The notes below the pieces were generated by a model. It worked only from the letters and a program-made list of their open reading frames with translations. It did no database searches and was not told the origin of the DNA. From the NCBI GenBank assembly GCA_020831895.1, contig JAFIFS010000046.1, forward strand, positions 1 to 64,000: a stretch of 64,000 nt of DNA, in the 5' to 3' direction. Source of the stretch: Chromatiales bacterium. Lineage in GTDB: Bacteria > Pseudomonadota > Gammaproteobacteria > Steroidobacterales > GCA-2729495. A program made the position numbers and the translations under genes. Positions 41,133 through 51,782 of this stretch are shown here, piece after piece (within the stretch, counting starts at the first letter, position 1; each line of letters begins with the position of its first letter).

Positions 41133-42878
41133 TTATGAACTACCCGCCGTCTGGGGGAACAGCAGGTCGATGAAACGTTCAGCCGTCGGTTGCGGCTCGT
41201 GGTTGGCGAGACCTGGTCGCTCGTTGGCCTCGATCAGCACATAGTCTTCACCAGCCGGGTCCGCCACGATCAGGTCGAGGCCCACCACCGGGATGTCCAG
41301 CGCCCGGGATGCCTGGCAGGCGACCTTGGTCAGCACAGGAGAGAGCTGCGCCGTCACGTCGTGCAGCGTGCCCCCGGTGTGCAGGTTCGCAGTCTCGCGC
41401 ACCTGCACGGCCTCGCCCTTGCCAGGTATGTCCTCGAGCGAGCGGCCCTGGCGGCGCAGGCAGCGCCTTGTCTCCTCGTCCACCGGTATCCGGCTCTCGC
41501 CGCCAGTCGCTGCCGCGCGCCGGCGGCTCTGCTTGTCGATCAGCCGCGCCACGCTGTGCCTGCCCGTCCCGACGATGGCCGCGGGGCGCCGCACGGCAGC
41601 AGCAACCACCCGGTGGCCGATCACGACAATCCGCAGGTCGTCACCGCTGACGTACTCCTCGAGGATCACCTCCGGGCAGTAGCGCAAGGCCAGGGTGATC
41701 GCCTGATCGAGCTCGTCGGCCGTGCTGACGTTGACGCTGATCCCGAGGCCCTGCTCGCCGACCGCAGGCTTGACGACCAGCCGCCCGCACTGCCCGAGGA
41801 ACGCCTCGTTCGGGGCGGCCTCTCCGGCCTGCTGCTGGCGCGGCACCCGCAGCCCCGCGGCCGACAGCACGCGATGCGTGACCCGCTTGTTTTCGCAGCG
41901 GCTCATCGCTATGGCCGACGTCAGTTCGCTCAGGGATTCACGACAGACGATACGGCGCCCACCCAGGTGCAGGGCAAAGTACCCGTTCTCGGCATCCAGC
42001 ACGTCGACGCCGATGCCGCGCCGCAAGGCCTCATGGGTGATGATCTGCGCGTAGGGATTGAGCCGCGTCTCCGGCCTGGGCCCCATGAACAGCGGCTCGT
42101 TGATCGCGTTGCGTTTCTTGATGCAGAACACCGGCACGCGCTCGAACCCCATGTCCTCGTACAGCCTGATCACGGCGGTGTTGTCATGCATCACCGAAAG
42201 ATCCATGTAGCTGCGGCCACGGGCGAGAAAGTGGTCCGCGATGTGCGCGACCAGCGCACGCCCGATGCCGGGCTGGCTGGCCTGCGGATCGACAGCAAGA
42301 CACCACATGCTGGACCCGTTCTCCGGATCACCGAAAGCCTCGGCATGATCGATGCCGGTCACCGTCCCGATGACCGAGCCGGTCTCGGCATCTTCCGCGA
42401 CCAGGTAGGTAAGTTTCCGGGAGCGGCGATGCGACCAGATCAGCTCGGGGTCGGCCGAGACCATGCCGCGGGTCGTCAGCAGCCGGTGTATATCCTCCGC
42501 ATCCCGGGAGGTCTGCAGGCGGCGGATGACGAAGCCCTCGGGAAGCACGCGCGCGGGCCGGTAGGTAGACAACCACAGACGGTAGGTATGCGAGGGGTCG
42601 AGGAAAAGCTCCTGGGGGGCCAGCGAGACCACGACGTGCGGGTCCTGGACATACAGGGCGAGGTTGCGCCGGCCCTCGACCTCATCGCAGATGGTCCGCG
42701 CCAGCGCCTCGTTGTCCCGGAAGGTATGGGCAAAGATCATGCGGCCCCAGCCACAGTCCACCGTCGCGTCCGCCCGCAGGGACTCGCCCTGGTGGCTTGG
42801 CCGGTCACCCCGCCTCGGCCCGATGGTGGCGCTGCTGCGCCGCTGGATACGGTGACGGGCACGATCGCTGGTCATCAT
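41133..42878 (-). CDS. ngg: N-acetylglutaminylglutamine synthetase
   Basis: A 581-residue two-domain enzyme that builds the dipeptide core of the osmolyte NAGGN. Residues about 115-270 are a GNAT acetyltransferase (YLVAEDAETGSVIGTVTGID, WCLAVDPQASQPGIGRALVAHIADHF with the acetyl-CoA loop). Residues about 290-575 are an ATP-grasp ligase (LVVKPAVGEQGLGISVNV, VILEEYVSGDDLRIVVIGH, DLIVADPAGEDYVLIEANERPG). The two activities N-acetylate glutamine and ligate a second glutamine. The start is ATG-ATG with AGGA about 9 bases upstream, 8 bases after asnO. Confidence 0.95.
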   Translation of the reverse strand: MMTSDRARHRIQRRSSATIGPRRGDRPSHQGESLRADATVDCGWGRMIFAHTFRDNEALARTICDEVEGRRNLALYVQDPHVVVSLAPQELFLDPSHTYRLWLSTYRPARVLPEGFVIRRLQTSRDAEDIHRLLTTRGMVSADPELIWSHRRSRKLTYLVAEDAETGSVIGTVTGIDHAEAFGDPENGSSMWCLAVDPQASQPGIGRALVAHIADHFLARGRSYMDLSVMHDNTAVIRLYEDMGFERVPVFCIKKRNAINEPLFMGPRPETRLNPYAQIITHEALRRGIGVDVLDAENGYFALHLGGRRIVCRESLSELTSAIAMSRCENKRVTHRVLSAAGLRVPRQQQAGEAAPNEAFLGQCGRLVVKPAVGEQGLGISVNVSTADELDQAITLALRYCPEVILEEYVSGDDLRIVVIGHRVVAAAVRRPAAIVGTGRHSVARLIDKQSRRRAAATGGESRIPVDEETRRCLRRQGRSLEDIPGKGEAVQVRETANLHTGGTLHDVTAQLSPVLTKVACQASRALDIPVVGLDLIVADPAGEDYVLIEANERPGLANHEPQPTAERFIDLLFPQTAGSS

Positions 42879-42886
42879 CGGTGTCC

Positions 42887-44650
42887 TCAGAACCCGTGCG
42901 TCTGCAGCCAGATCTCGAGGCTGCCCAGCTGCCAGAGCTTGGATCCCTGCAGGGGCGTCAGGTGAGCCTGGGGTTCGGCCAGGAGCTCTGCGACATGCTT
43001 CGGCTGGAACAGGCCGCGCTCGCGCGCGGCCCGGCTGCCGAGCGCATCAGCCACCATCTCCAGCACGGGCCCGTCGAGGTACTTGAGTTCGGGCACCGGG
43101 AAGTATCCCTTCGGCCGGTCGATGACCTCGGACGGGATCACGCTGCGAGCGGCTTCCTTCAGGATGTGCTTCCCTCCGCCGCTGACCTTCATCTCCGGCG
43201 GTATGCGGGCGGCCATCTCGACCAGTTCGTAATCCAGGAACGGTACCCGCGCCTCGAGCCCGGCCGCCATAGTCATGTTGTCCACGCGCTTGACCGGATC
43301 GTCGACCAGCATGACGAGAGTGTCGATGTGCAGCGCCTTGTCGACGGCGAGCTCCGCCTGCGCAGTGGAGAACCAGTCCCGGACAAAGGTCCGGCTGTGG
43401 TCGTCGTCCACGAAGCGGGCATCGAGCACATCGGCCATCTCGTCATGGTGGCGGTCGAAGAACACGCGCGCGTAGTCATCCACCGGGGACTGACTGGCGA
43501 GCAGGGGCGGATACCAGAAGTAGCCGCCGAAGACTTCGTCGGCACCCTGCCCGCTCTGCACCACCTTGACGTGCCTGGCCACCTCCTGGCTCAGCAGGTA
43601 GAAGCCGATGTTGTCATGGCTGACCATGGGCTCGGACATCGCGCGGAAACAGTCCGGCAGATTCTCCAGCAGCTGGCTGGAGCTGACCTCTATCTTGTGG
43701 TGCCGGGTCCCGAACTCGCGGGCGATCAGGTCCGAATAGGGGTACTCGTTACCCGCTTCCCCGCCCGCCGACTCGAAGCCCACGGTGAAGGTATTGAGCC
43801 CGTCCGCACCGTTGCGCGCAAGCAGGCCGACGACCAGGCTGGAATCGACACCCCCGGACAGCAACACGCCCACCGGCACGTCCGCGACCATCCGCCGCTG
43901 TACGGCGCGGTCCAGCGTCTCGAGCAGCTCGTCCCGCAGCTCGTTGAAGCCGTCCGCCTGCGCATGACGGAATTCAGGCTCCCACCAGCGCTGTTCCTCG
44001 CGCCGGCCATCCGGATGTATCAGCATCCACGTGGCCGGCGGCAGCTTGCGAATACCCTGGAGTATGGTGCGTGGAGCCGGCACGATCGAGTGGAAGCTCA
44101 GGTAGTGATGCAGGGCAACAGTGTCCAGACTGCCAGGCGACTCTAGCGCTGATGCCAGCGCCGGCAGTGTCGAGGCAAACCGGAATACTCCGGGACACTC
44201 GGCGTAGTAGCAGGGCTTGATGCCCAGCCGGTCGCGGGCAACGAACACGCGTCCGCTGGCCTTCTCGTGGATCGCGAAGGCGAACATGCCGTTGAAGCGC
44301 TCGAGGCAACGATGGCCCCACTCGGCATAGGCCTTGAGGATGACCTCGGTATCGCTGGTCGATACGAAACGGTGCCCCCGCTGCTCAAGCTCCCTGCGCA
44401 GGGCGGGGTAGTTGTAGATGCAGCCATTGAACACGATGACAAGCCCGAGCGCCTCATCCTCCATGGGCTGCGCGCCACGCTCGGACAGATCGATGATCCT
44501 GAGTCGCCGGTGACCCAGCGCCACATGCCCGGCTGCGTGCAGGCCTTCACCGTCAGGACCACGGGCCTGCTGCAGGCGGGTCATGCGTCCGACTGCAGCA
44601 ATGTCGGCAGCCTGGCCATCGAAGCGAATTTCTCCAGCGATTCCACACAT
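42887..44650 (-). CDS. asnO: N-acetylglutaminylglutamine amidotransferase (asparagine synthase-like)
   Basis: A 587-residue class II amidotransferase that amidates N-acetylglutaminylglutamine to the final NAGGN osmolyte. The N-terminal glutaminase starts MCGIAGEIRF with nucleophile Cys2 and has the HRRLRIIDLS and FNGCIYNYPALR segments. The synthetase half has the SGGVDSS pyrophosphatase loop (VLLSGGVDSSLVVGLL near residue 263) and SGQGADEVFGGYFWYP near 368. Length and motifs match the NAGGN-specific subgroup, and the context (ngg, M42 peptidase, MarR) confirms it. It lies 18 bases after the marR stop. Confidence 0.95.
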   Translation of the reverse strand: MCGIAGEIRFDGQAADIAAVGRMTRLQQARGPDGEGLHAAGHVALGHRRLRIIDLSERGAQPMEDEALGLVIVFNGCIYNYPALRRELEQRGHRFVSTSDTEVILKAYAEWGHRCLERFNGMFAFAIHEKASGRVFVARDRLGIKPCYYAECPGVFRFASTLPALASALESPGSLDTVALHHYLSFHSIVPAPRTILQGIRKLPPATWMLIHPDGRREEQRWWEPEFRHAQADGFNELRDELLETLDRAVQRRMVADVPVGVLLSGGVDSSLVVGLLARNGADGLNTFTVGFESAGGEAGNEYPYSDLIAREFGTRHHKIEVSSSQLLENLPDCFRAMSEPMVSHDNIGFYLLSQEVARHVKVVQSGQGADEVFGGYFWYPPLLASQSPVDDYARVFFDRHHDEMADVLDARFVDDDHSRTFVRDWFSTAQAELAVDKALHIDTLVMLVDDPVKRVDNMTMAAGLEARVPFLDYELVEMAARIPPEMKVSGGGKHILKEAARSVIPSEVIDRPKGYFPVPELKYLDGPVLEMVADALGSRAARERGLFQPKHVAELLAEPQAHLTPLQGSKLWQLGSLEIWLQTHGF

Positions 44651-44668
44651 GATCCTGGGGTCGTCTCC

Positions 44669-45235
44669 TCAGTCTCTTCGGGCCGGCAGGGTTTCCGCGC
44701 CGGGGCAGTGCCGCAGATCCGGCTCGGCTACCAGCAGCGGAGCTGCGTCCAGTTTGTCTGCGGACATCATGCCGACCAGTTGCTCCAGCACCCCAGCGAT
44801 CTGCTCCTGCTCCGCGCGGCTCAGCGCCCGGAAGCGCAGCAGGAAGTCTTCCTGCAGCGACGGGGGTGCGCCGGCCAGCAACTCGCGCCCCGAGGGCGTG
44901 ACCTCGAGCAGCAGCCGCCGCCGGTCCTCCTGGTGCCGCTCCCGGGTGATCAGCCGCTGGGCCTCGAGTCGATCCAGGATGCCCGACAGGGTTCCGGGCC
45001 GGAGGCTGACTGCGGCTGCCAGTTCACCCGCCGACTGCGGACCCGCCTCCTGCAGCTGGCGCAGGCAGATCAGCTGCGGGCCCGTGATCCCGTGGTCACC
45101 GACAAGCTGGCGGCTGTACAGATCGACCGCCTGCATGATCCGACGCAGCGCGCGGAGCACACTGTCTTCGGGGCCAGGCAAGTCCTGCCCTGCGCGCTGG
45201 CGGCTGGCGTAGCGCGATGAGCCTTGATCAGTCAT
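44669..45235 (-). CDS. MarR-family regulator of the NAGGN operon
   Basis: A 188-residue winged-helix repressor: LVGDHGITGPQLICLRQLQEAG, ELAAAVSLRPGTLSGILDRLEAQRLITRERHQEDRRRLLLEVT, with the DRR wing, and a C-terminal dimer region. It is the first gene of the NAGGN operon, 18 bases before asnO, and a 29-base palindrome lies 31 bases upstream of its start. It likely represses the operon and itself and responds to an osmotic or metabolic signal. The C-terminal tail beyond residue 155 is longer than in most MarR proteins. Confidence 0.9.
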   Translation of the reverse strand: MTDQGSSRYASRQRAGQDLPGPEDSVLRALRRIMQAVDLYSRQLVGDHGITGPQLICLRQLQEAGPQSAGELAAAVSLRPGTLSGILDRLEAQRLITRERHQEDRRRLLLEVTPSGRELLAGAPPSLQEDFLLRFRALSRAEQEQIAGVLEQLVGMMSADKLDAAPLLVAEPDLRHCPGAETLPARRD

Positions 45236-45265
45236 CGGGTGTTGGGCGGGATGCCGCGATGCTTA

Positions 45266-45294
45266 GTTAGTACACGAATATTTCGCATACTAAC
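45266..45294. promoter_or_regulatory. Palindromic operator upstream of marR-asnO-ngg
   Basis: GTTAGTA at 45266-45272 and TACTAAC at 45288-45294 are perfect inverted arms; inside them CGAA (45275-45278) and TTCG (45282-45285) also pair, leaving only the two bases at each shoulder and the centre unmatched. The 29-base, AT-rich element stands out in a GC-rich region and has the size of a MarR dimer site. On the minus strand it would overlap the marR promoter. Confidence 0.75.
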
Positions 45295-45352
45295 AGAAAT
45301 GGCCGCTGATGGCAGCCCCCGCAGGCCGCCGCCCAGCCCGCGGCCGGACCGA

Positions 45353-46378
45353 TCAGGCAGGCCTTGCCTCGACGATACCATGCGCGGTTCCGGTGCCGCT
45401 CACGCCGGACAGCCGCAGCCCGGCCTGGCCAAGCAGCCGCGCATACTCTTCGACGGTGCGTTCCCGACCACCCGTCAGCACCAGCATCGATATGTCAAGC
45501 AGCCGCGCCGCGGGGGAATCATCGTCCGGCCGGATCACGCACTCGATCAGCAGCAGCCTCGCGTTAGGCTGCATCGCAGCCCGACAGTTGGCCAGGATTT
45601 CCAGCGCCCGGGCATCGTCCCAGTCGTGCACGATGTCCTTGAGCAGGTACAGGTCGCCGCCAGCCGGTACAGCCTCGAAGAAGTTTCCGGCCGCACAGGT
45701 GATGCGCCCGGCCAGCGGGTCACCCCCGGCGACAGGCGGCACACCAGCGATCACCTCAGGCAGGTCGAACAGCACGCCGTGCAGCGCCGGGTGGCGACGG
45801 AGGATCTCGCGCAGCACGATGCCATGACCGCCCGCGACATCGATGACTATGCGCGCATCACCAGGTTCGAGTACCTGCGCAACTGCCGCCGCGACCGGCG
45901 CGCTCATTGCCGTCATGTGCGCGTTGAACAGCGCCATCGCGTCGGGGTGGGCCCGCAGGTAGTCAAAGAAAGGCTGGCCATTGACCTGCTCGAAGGCAGT
46001 CACACCGCTGCGGACGGCCTGCAGCATGCCGCCCCAGGCCTGCCACCACCAGGGCTGGCCGTAGTGCATGACCCAGGGACGCAGTGAATCCGGTCGATCC
46101 GAGCGCAGCAGCTCCCCGGCCGGAGTCAGCCGATAGCGCCCGTCAGGCTGCTCCTCCAGGACACCCACTGCCGCAAGCGCCCTGAGCAGGCGCGCCAGCG
46201 CCTGTGGCTGCACGCCACAGGCCAGCGCCAGGGACGCGGCGCTGGCCGGACCCTCGCGAGCAACACGGTCCGCGATCTGAAGCTCCGCGGCCACGTAGAC
46301 CATCTGGGTCACCCTGTAACCGCCGACCAGCTGCTCGATCAGCGCGCGCGCTCCGCGTTCCGTGCCATCCGCCATCAT
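45353..46378 (-). CDS. O-methyltransferase, acetylserotonin/caffeate OMT type
   Basis: A 341-residue SAM-dependent methyltransferase of the Methyltransf_2 family. An N-terminal winged-helix dimer domain (LQIADRVAREGPASAASLALACGV, RLLRALAAVGVLEEQPDGRYRLT) precedes the catalytic domain with VIDVAGGHGIVLREILRRHP (motif I, near residue 175), GNFFEAVPAGGDLYLLKDIVHDWDD (LKDIVHDWDD carries the base His). These enzymes methylate hydroxyls of aromatic or polyketide substrates. The substrate is not predictable; it lies upstream of marR but beyond the palindromic operator, so it is probably a separate unit, divergent from the PatZ-like gene. Confidence 0.88.
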   Translation of the reverse strand: MMADGTERGARALIEQLVGGYRVTQMVYVAAELQIADRVAREGPASAASLALACGVQPQALARLLRALAAVGVLEEQPDGRYRLTPAGELLRSDRPDSLRPWVMHYGQPWWWQAWGGMLQAVRSGVTAFEQVNGQPFFDYLRAHPDAMALFNAHMTAMSAPVAAAVAQVLEPGDARIVIDVAGGHGIVLREILRRHPALHGVLFDLPEVIAGVPPVAGGDPLAGRITCAAGNFFEAVPAGGDLYLLKDIVHDWDDARALEILANCRAAMQPNARLLLIECVIRPDDDSPAARLLDISMLVLTGGRERTVEEYARLLGQAGLRLSGVSGTGTAHGIVEARPA

Positions 46379-46506
46379 CCGTGTCCTGTGTCCAGTTCCG
46401 CATCAGTCTTGACCCGGACACCGGCCGGGTCGATCCTGCAGCAAGCATAGCGGCTTGCCGCTGATCACTTGTTGCAAATCTGGAATGATCTCGAGCGAAA
46501 CCTGCA

Positions 46507-49170
46507 ATGGGCGTTCTTCATCTTGATGCACTGCTACGCCCCGCCTCGGTGGCGCTGGTCGGCGCCTCCGGCCGCGCGGGCAGCGTCGGGGCGAAGGTAC
46601 TGGCCAACCTGAAGTCCGCTGGATTCGGCGGCAGCATCTATCCCGTCAATCCGCGGCACAGCCACCTGGACGACATGCGATGCTGGCCCGATGTGCAAAG
46701 CCTGCCCCTGGCACCCGACCTGGCGGTGATCTGCATTCCGGCACCCGGCGTCCCAGCATGCATAGACGCGCTCGGACAAGCAGGCTGTCACGCTGCGGTC
46801 ATCATCACCGCGGGTTTCGACGAGCGCGGACAACAAGCCCTGCTCGATGCCGCTCGGCCTTACGGCCTGCGCCTGCTTGGCCCGAACTGCCTTGGACTGC
46901 TGGTGCCCGGGATCGGGCTCAACGCAAGCTTTGCGCCCGGCAGCGCGCTGGCCGGGCAGCTGGCCTTCATCAGCCAGTCAGGCGCCATGGCTACCATCGT
47001 TCTCGACTGGGCCAACCAGGCAGGAATCGGTTTTTCGCATTTCATCTCGCTTGGCAACGCGGTGGATGTGGACTTCGGCGACCTGCTTGACTGGCTGGGC
47101 AGCGACCCCGCGACCAGCGCGGTCCTCGTCTACCTCGAGTCGGTGACGCAGGCCCGCAAGTTCATGTCGTCCGCACGGGCGGCAGCGCGCAACAAGCCCG
47201 TGATCGTGCTGAAGGGAGGACGCAGCGCCGCCGGACAGCAGGCCGCCCAGTCTCACACCGGCGCCCTGACCAGCAGCGACGCCGTCTACTCAGCTGCATT
47301 CCAGCGTGCAGGGATGCTCCGGGTCCACGAGTTCGCCGACCTGTTCGCTGCCGCGGAGACACTGGCACGCTGCCGGCCCATCCGGGGCGACCGCTTGCTG
47401 GTGCTGACGAATGGCGGGGGACCAGGGGTGCTGGCTACGGATCTGCACGTGATGGCGGGCGGGCGCATGGCCGTGCTGGGAGAGGTGACGGTCGCGCAGC
47501 TCAGGCAGGTGCTACCCCAGGCCTGGTCGGGGCAGAACCCGCTGGACATCGTTGGTGATGCCGAGGCTGGTCGCTACCTTGGCGCACTCGAGGCCCTCGA
47601 GGATTGCCCCGACATCGATGCGCTGCTCCTGCTGCACGCACCCACGGCAGTCGCCGGCAGCGAAGAGACCGCAGAGCAGCTGCTGCCGGCACTGCGCGCA
47701 TTGCGCTGGCCGGTCCTGACCTGCTGGCCTGGCGGGATTCAGGCCCGCGCCGCCCGCGCGCGATGCGCAGCCGCAGGTATCGCGGCGTTCCCTGCTCCCG
47801 AGGATGCCGTGCGCGGACTCCATCATCTGCTCGAGTACCAGCGTAACCAGGACGCCCTGATCGAAACGCCGTCCTGGCCGGCAGAAGACGGCGAGATAGA
47901 CCTGGACCGGGCACGAGCCCTCGTGCAGCGCTGTCTTTCGCGCGGGATCCGGCAGCCGGATACCGCCGAGTCACTGGAACTGCTGGAGGCCTTCGGGATC
48001 CCTGCCGCCGCCGGGCTCCGGGCCGGGGATCCCGCGTCCGCTGCGGACGCCGCTGCGCAACTCGGCGGGCCGGTGGCGCTCAAGCTGCTCTCGCGGGATA
48101 TCAGCCACAAGAGCGACGTCGGTGGCGTTGTGCTGGATCTCGAAAGCCCGCAGTCCGTCGCCGAGGCAGCCAGGCGCATGCAGGAGCGCATCGCGAACAG
48201 CCATCCTGAAGCTGCGCTGGAAGGCTTTCTGGTCCAGCGGATGGTGCGCAGGGCCGGCAGCCATGAACTGCTGGCCGGCATCGCCACCGATCCGGTGTTC
48301 GGTCCAGTCATCGTGTTCGGACAGGGCGGCACCGCGGTCGAGGTCATCGCGGACCGCAGCATCGGTCTCCCGCCACTGAACCTGTCGCTGGCGCGCCAGC
48401 TCATCGAGAGAACATCCGTCTCACGCCTGCTGGCTGGCTACCGTGACCAGCCACCCGCCGACATCGCGGCAATCAGCGATGTGCTGGTCCGGCTTGCGTG
48501 TATCGTCATCGAGCTGCCGCAGCTCGCCCAGCTCGACATCAACCCCCTGCTGGCCGGACCTCGCGGCGTATGCGCACTGGACGCGCGCATCGTGCTGGAG
48601 CCCGCTGCGGGGCCCGCCGGGCAGCGGCTCGCCATACGGCCCTACCCGAGCCAGCTCGAGGGCGAGCTGCGGTGTGCCGGCCAGGTGCTGCGCGTGCGCC
48701 CCATCCGCCCCGAAGACGAACCCGCATACCGCGCCTTCCTTGCGCGCATGGGGCCTGAGGACCTGCGCATGCGCTTCTTCGGCATGGTGCGGGCCCTGTC
48801 GCACAGCGAGCTCGCCCGTGATACGCAGATCGACTACGACCGGGAAATGGCGCTGGTCGCAACCGGCTCCGGGCCGCCAGGGACGGCCGAGATCCTCGGC
48901 ATCGTCCGGACGATCGCCGACCGGGCCAATACACGCGCGGAGTTCGCGCTGGCGGTCGACTCCAGGCTGAAAAGGGCCGGGCTCGGCACCGCACTGATGT
49001 CCCGCATGCTGGATTACTGCCGGGCTCGAGGTCTGCGTGAGGTGGTCGGGTTCGTACTGCGTGACAACCAGCCCATGCTGGCTCTGGCCAGGCGCCTCGG
49101 CTTCAGCCGTGATGCAATAGACGAGGACCAGTTCCGCGTCAGCCTGCGGCTGGACAAGCGCCACGGGTGA
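46507..49170 (+). CDS. Acyl-CoA synthetase (NDP-forming)-like / GNAT protein acetyltransferase (PatZ type)
   Basis: An 887-residue fusion. Residues about 8-130 are a CoA-binding Rossmann domain (PASVALVGASGRAGSVG), 150-290 a succinyl-CoA-ligase-like domain (GQLAFISQSGAMATIVLDWA), 300-460 the next flavodoxin-like domain, about 490-700 an ATP-grasp (VALKLLSRDISHKSDVGGVVLDL) and 720-880 a GNAT domain (LGIVRTIADRANTRAEFALAV). Proteins of this build (PatZ/YfiQ/Pka) acetylate lysines of metabolic enzymes such as acetyl-CoA synthetase; the His in domain 2 that marks active ADP-forming ligases is not obvious here, which fits a regulatory acetyltransferase. Confidence 0.9.
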   Translation: MGVLHLDALLRPASVALVGASGRAGSVGAKVLANLKSAGFGGSIYPVNPRHSHLDDMRCWPDVQSLPLAPDLAVICIPAPGVPACIDALGQAGCHAAVIITAGFDERGQQALLDAARPYGLRLLGPNCLGLLVPGIGLNASFAPGSALAGQLAFISQSGAMATIVLDWANQAGIGFSHFISLGNAVDVDFGDLLDWLGSDPATSAVLVYLESVTQARKFMSSARAAARNKPVIVLKGGRSAAGQQAAQSHTGALTSSDAVYSAAFQRAGMLRVHEFADLFAAAETLARCRPIRGDRLLVLTNGGGPGVLATDLHVMAGGRMAVLGEVTVAQLRQVLPQAWSGQNPLDIVGDAEAGRYLGALEALEDCPDIDALLLLHAPTAVAGSEETAEQLLPALRALRWPVLTCWPGGIQARAARARCAAAGIAAFPAPEDAVRGLHHLLEYQRNQDALIETPSWPAEDGEIDLDRARALVQRCLSRGIRQPDTAESLELLEAFGIPAAAGLRAGDPASAADAAAQLGGPVALKLLSRDISHKSDVGGVVLDLESPQSVAEAARRMQERIANSHPEAALEGFLVQRMVRRAGSHELLAGIATDPVFGPVIVFGQGGTAVEVIADRSIGLPPLNLSLARQLIERTSVSRLLAGYRDQPPADIAAISDVLVRLACIVIELPQLAQLDINPLLAGPRGVCALDARIVLEPAAGPAGQRLAIRPYPSQLEGELRCAGQVLRVRPIRPEDEPAYRAFLARMGPEDLRMRFFGMVRALSHSELARDTQIDYDREMALVATGSGPPGTAEILGIVRTIADRANTRAEFALAVDSRLKRAGLGTALMSRMLDYCRARGLREVVGFVLRDNQPMLALARRLGFSRDAIDEDQFRVSLRLDKRHG

Positions 49171-49262
49171 AACTGTGACCCTGGTCATGGGGCTCCTGAA
49201 TACGGTCATACTATAAGGGTGGGCGACGAGCGGATACGCCGCCCCGTCCGCCGAGGTCCGCC

Positions 49263-50303
<1,041 letters not shown>

Positions 50304-50317
50304 GCCTGAGCCTGCGC

Positions 50318-51163
50318 TCACAGGCCCGGGGCAGCCCACCGCCCTTCCGGCTGTCTGGCCAGCGCGTCGCTCACGGCCCCAACAGGGCCCTCACCCGATC
50401 CGGCGAGAGGCAGATCGGCGGCCCCTGCGGGCGCGCCCAGCAACCACCCCTGGGCGCTGTCACACCCGAGACCCTTGAGCAGGAACAGCGTTTCCCTGTC
50501 CTCGACCCCCTCGGCACAGACCGCCATGCCGAGGTCGTGCGCCATATGCACGATCCCGCGAACCAGCTGCTTCGCACGATCATCACGCCCGATCTGCTGA
50601 ACCAGCTCCTGGTCGACCTTGAGCCCAACGAAAGGCAGACGCAGCAGCTGCACGAGGGAAATGCTGCCCTTGCCGAAATCGTCGATGACGAGCGGGAAGC
50701 CGCAGGCCATGAGCTCCTGGAGAATGTCGAGCGTCGCGGGCACCGTAACCATCGCGCCCTGCTCACTGAGTTCGAGGATCATGCGCTCCGGCGGTATGCC
50801 GTACTCATCCAGCAGGCGCAGCAACCTCGCCGGGAAGCCCCGGTCACGAAGCAGGTGGCCAGCGATGTTGACTGCAAGCGGAAGCCGGATCCCGCGCTGC
50901 TGCCAGGCAAAGAGCTGCTCCACTGCACGCTGGAACACGAAGTCGGTGACTGCCGGCATCAGCCCGTTGCGGCTGGCCAGCGGCAGGAACTCCCCGGGTG
51001 GCAGCAGGCCGCGGTCCGGGTGGCTCCAGCGGACCAGTGCCTCCGCGGTCAGCAGCAGCGGATCGGACTTGCGGATATCGAACACGGGTTGATACTGCAG
51101 CAACAGCTGCTCGTGCTCGAGCCCTGCCGCCAGGGAGTCGGCCGGGTTCTGGGGGTCTGCCAT
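50318..51163 (-). CDS. EAL-domain cyclic di-GMP phosphodiesterase
   Basis: A 281-residue stand-alone EAL protein expected to hydrolyse c-di-GMP to pGpG. The signature EALVRWSHPDRG is near residue 40, VNIAGHL carries the metal Asn, LELSEQG the Glu, DDFGKGSISL the Asp pair, LKVDQELV the Lys, CAEGVED the Glu and QGWLL the Gln, so all metal and catalytic positions appear present. Loop 6 reads DDFGKG instead of the usual DDFGTG, which may alter dimerisation or activity. Start is ATG at 51163 or GTG at 51178. It is convergent with the GGDEF gene, 14 bases apart. Confidence 0.9.
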   Translation of the reverse strand: MADPQNPADSLAAGLEHEQLLLQYQPVFDIRKSDPLLLTAEALVRWSHPDRGLLPPGEFLPLASRNGLMPAVTDFVFQRAVEQLFAWQQRGIRLPLAVNIAGHLLRDRGFPARLLRLLDEYGIPPERMILELSEQGAMVTVPATLDILQELMACGFPLVIDDFGKGSISLVQLLRLPFVGLKVDQELVQQIGRDDRAKQLVRGIVHMAHDLGMAVCAEGVEDRETLFLLKGLGCDSAQGWLLGAPAGAADLPLAGSGEGPVGAVSDALARQPEGRWAAPGL

Positions 51164-51271
51164 TCCTGACTGCTCCACCCGGTCGCCATGACGGGTCTGC
51201 GCAGCCTCAAGTTACCGGACCGGGCAGCCGAGGCCCGGCTCCGCTTCACAGTTCTGGCTATCCGTCGCGGA

Positions 51272-51676
51272 TCATGGCAGCTGGATCTTGCCGCCGCCCG
51301 GCGCACCCATGGCCGGGATGCCGCCGCCCATTCCGCCTGTCTCCGGCACGATCAGCGAGGATGCGGCATCGCGACGCATGTCCTCCATGCGCCGGACAGT
51401 CTCGTGGAGCGCCTGGCCAGCGGCTTCGCCGAACCTGGCCACGGCATCGGCGAGGTCGGTAGCCTCGATCTCGAAACTGAGCGGCAGAGGCCCCATCCGG
51501 GTCATCAGCTGTGTCTGGCCCACGTAGAGCATCGGCCTCTCAGAATCCGGCGAACCGTCTGCCCTGACCGGAGTCAGGCGCTGGACCGTACCCACACGCC
51601 GGTCCGTGAACACCTCCTCCAGGTAGAGTTCAGCGGCATCCATGCTCAGGTCCATGTTGTTCAGGTCTTCGGCCAT
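51272..51676 (-). CDS. Hypothetical cytosolic protein
   Basis: A 134-residue protein of unknown function with a compact N-terminal part (AAELYLEEVFTDRRVGTVQRL, LYVGQTQLMTRMGPLPLSFEI), a helical middle (LADAVARFGEAAGQALHETVRRM) and a Gly/Pro-rich end GGGKIQLP. GGAG precedes the ATG. It looks like genuine protein: strand-helix alternation and normal codon use. It is divergent from srkA, with about 106 bases between the starts. Confidence 0.7.
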   Translation of the reverse strand: MAEDLNNMDLSMDAAELYLEEVFTDRRVGTVQRLTPVRADGSPDSERPMLYVGQTQLMTRMGPLPLSFEIEATDLADAVARFGEAAGQALHETVRRMEDMRRDAASSLIVPETGGMGGGIPAMGAPGGGKIQLP

Positions 51677-51782
51677 TTCATGCTCCGTGTGGCAGTCGGG
51701 TCGCGTGCCCGGAAGGATAACAGGTCAGCGATGCCCAGCGCAGACAGCTGGCCGGCGCAAAGCTGCTAGCCTATGCGACGCA

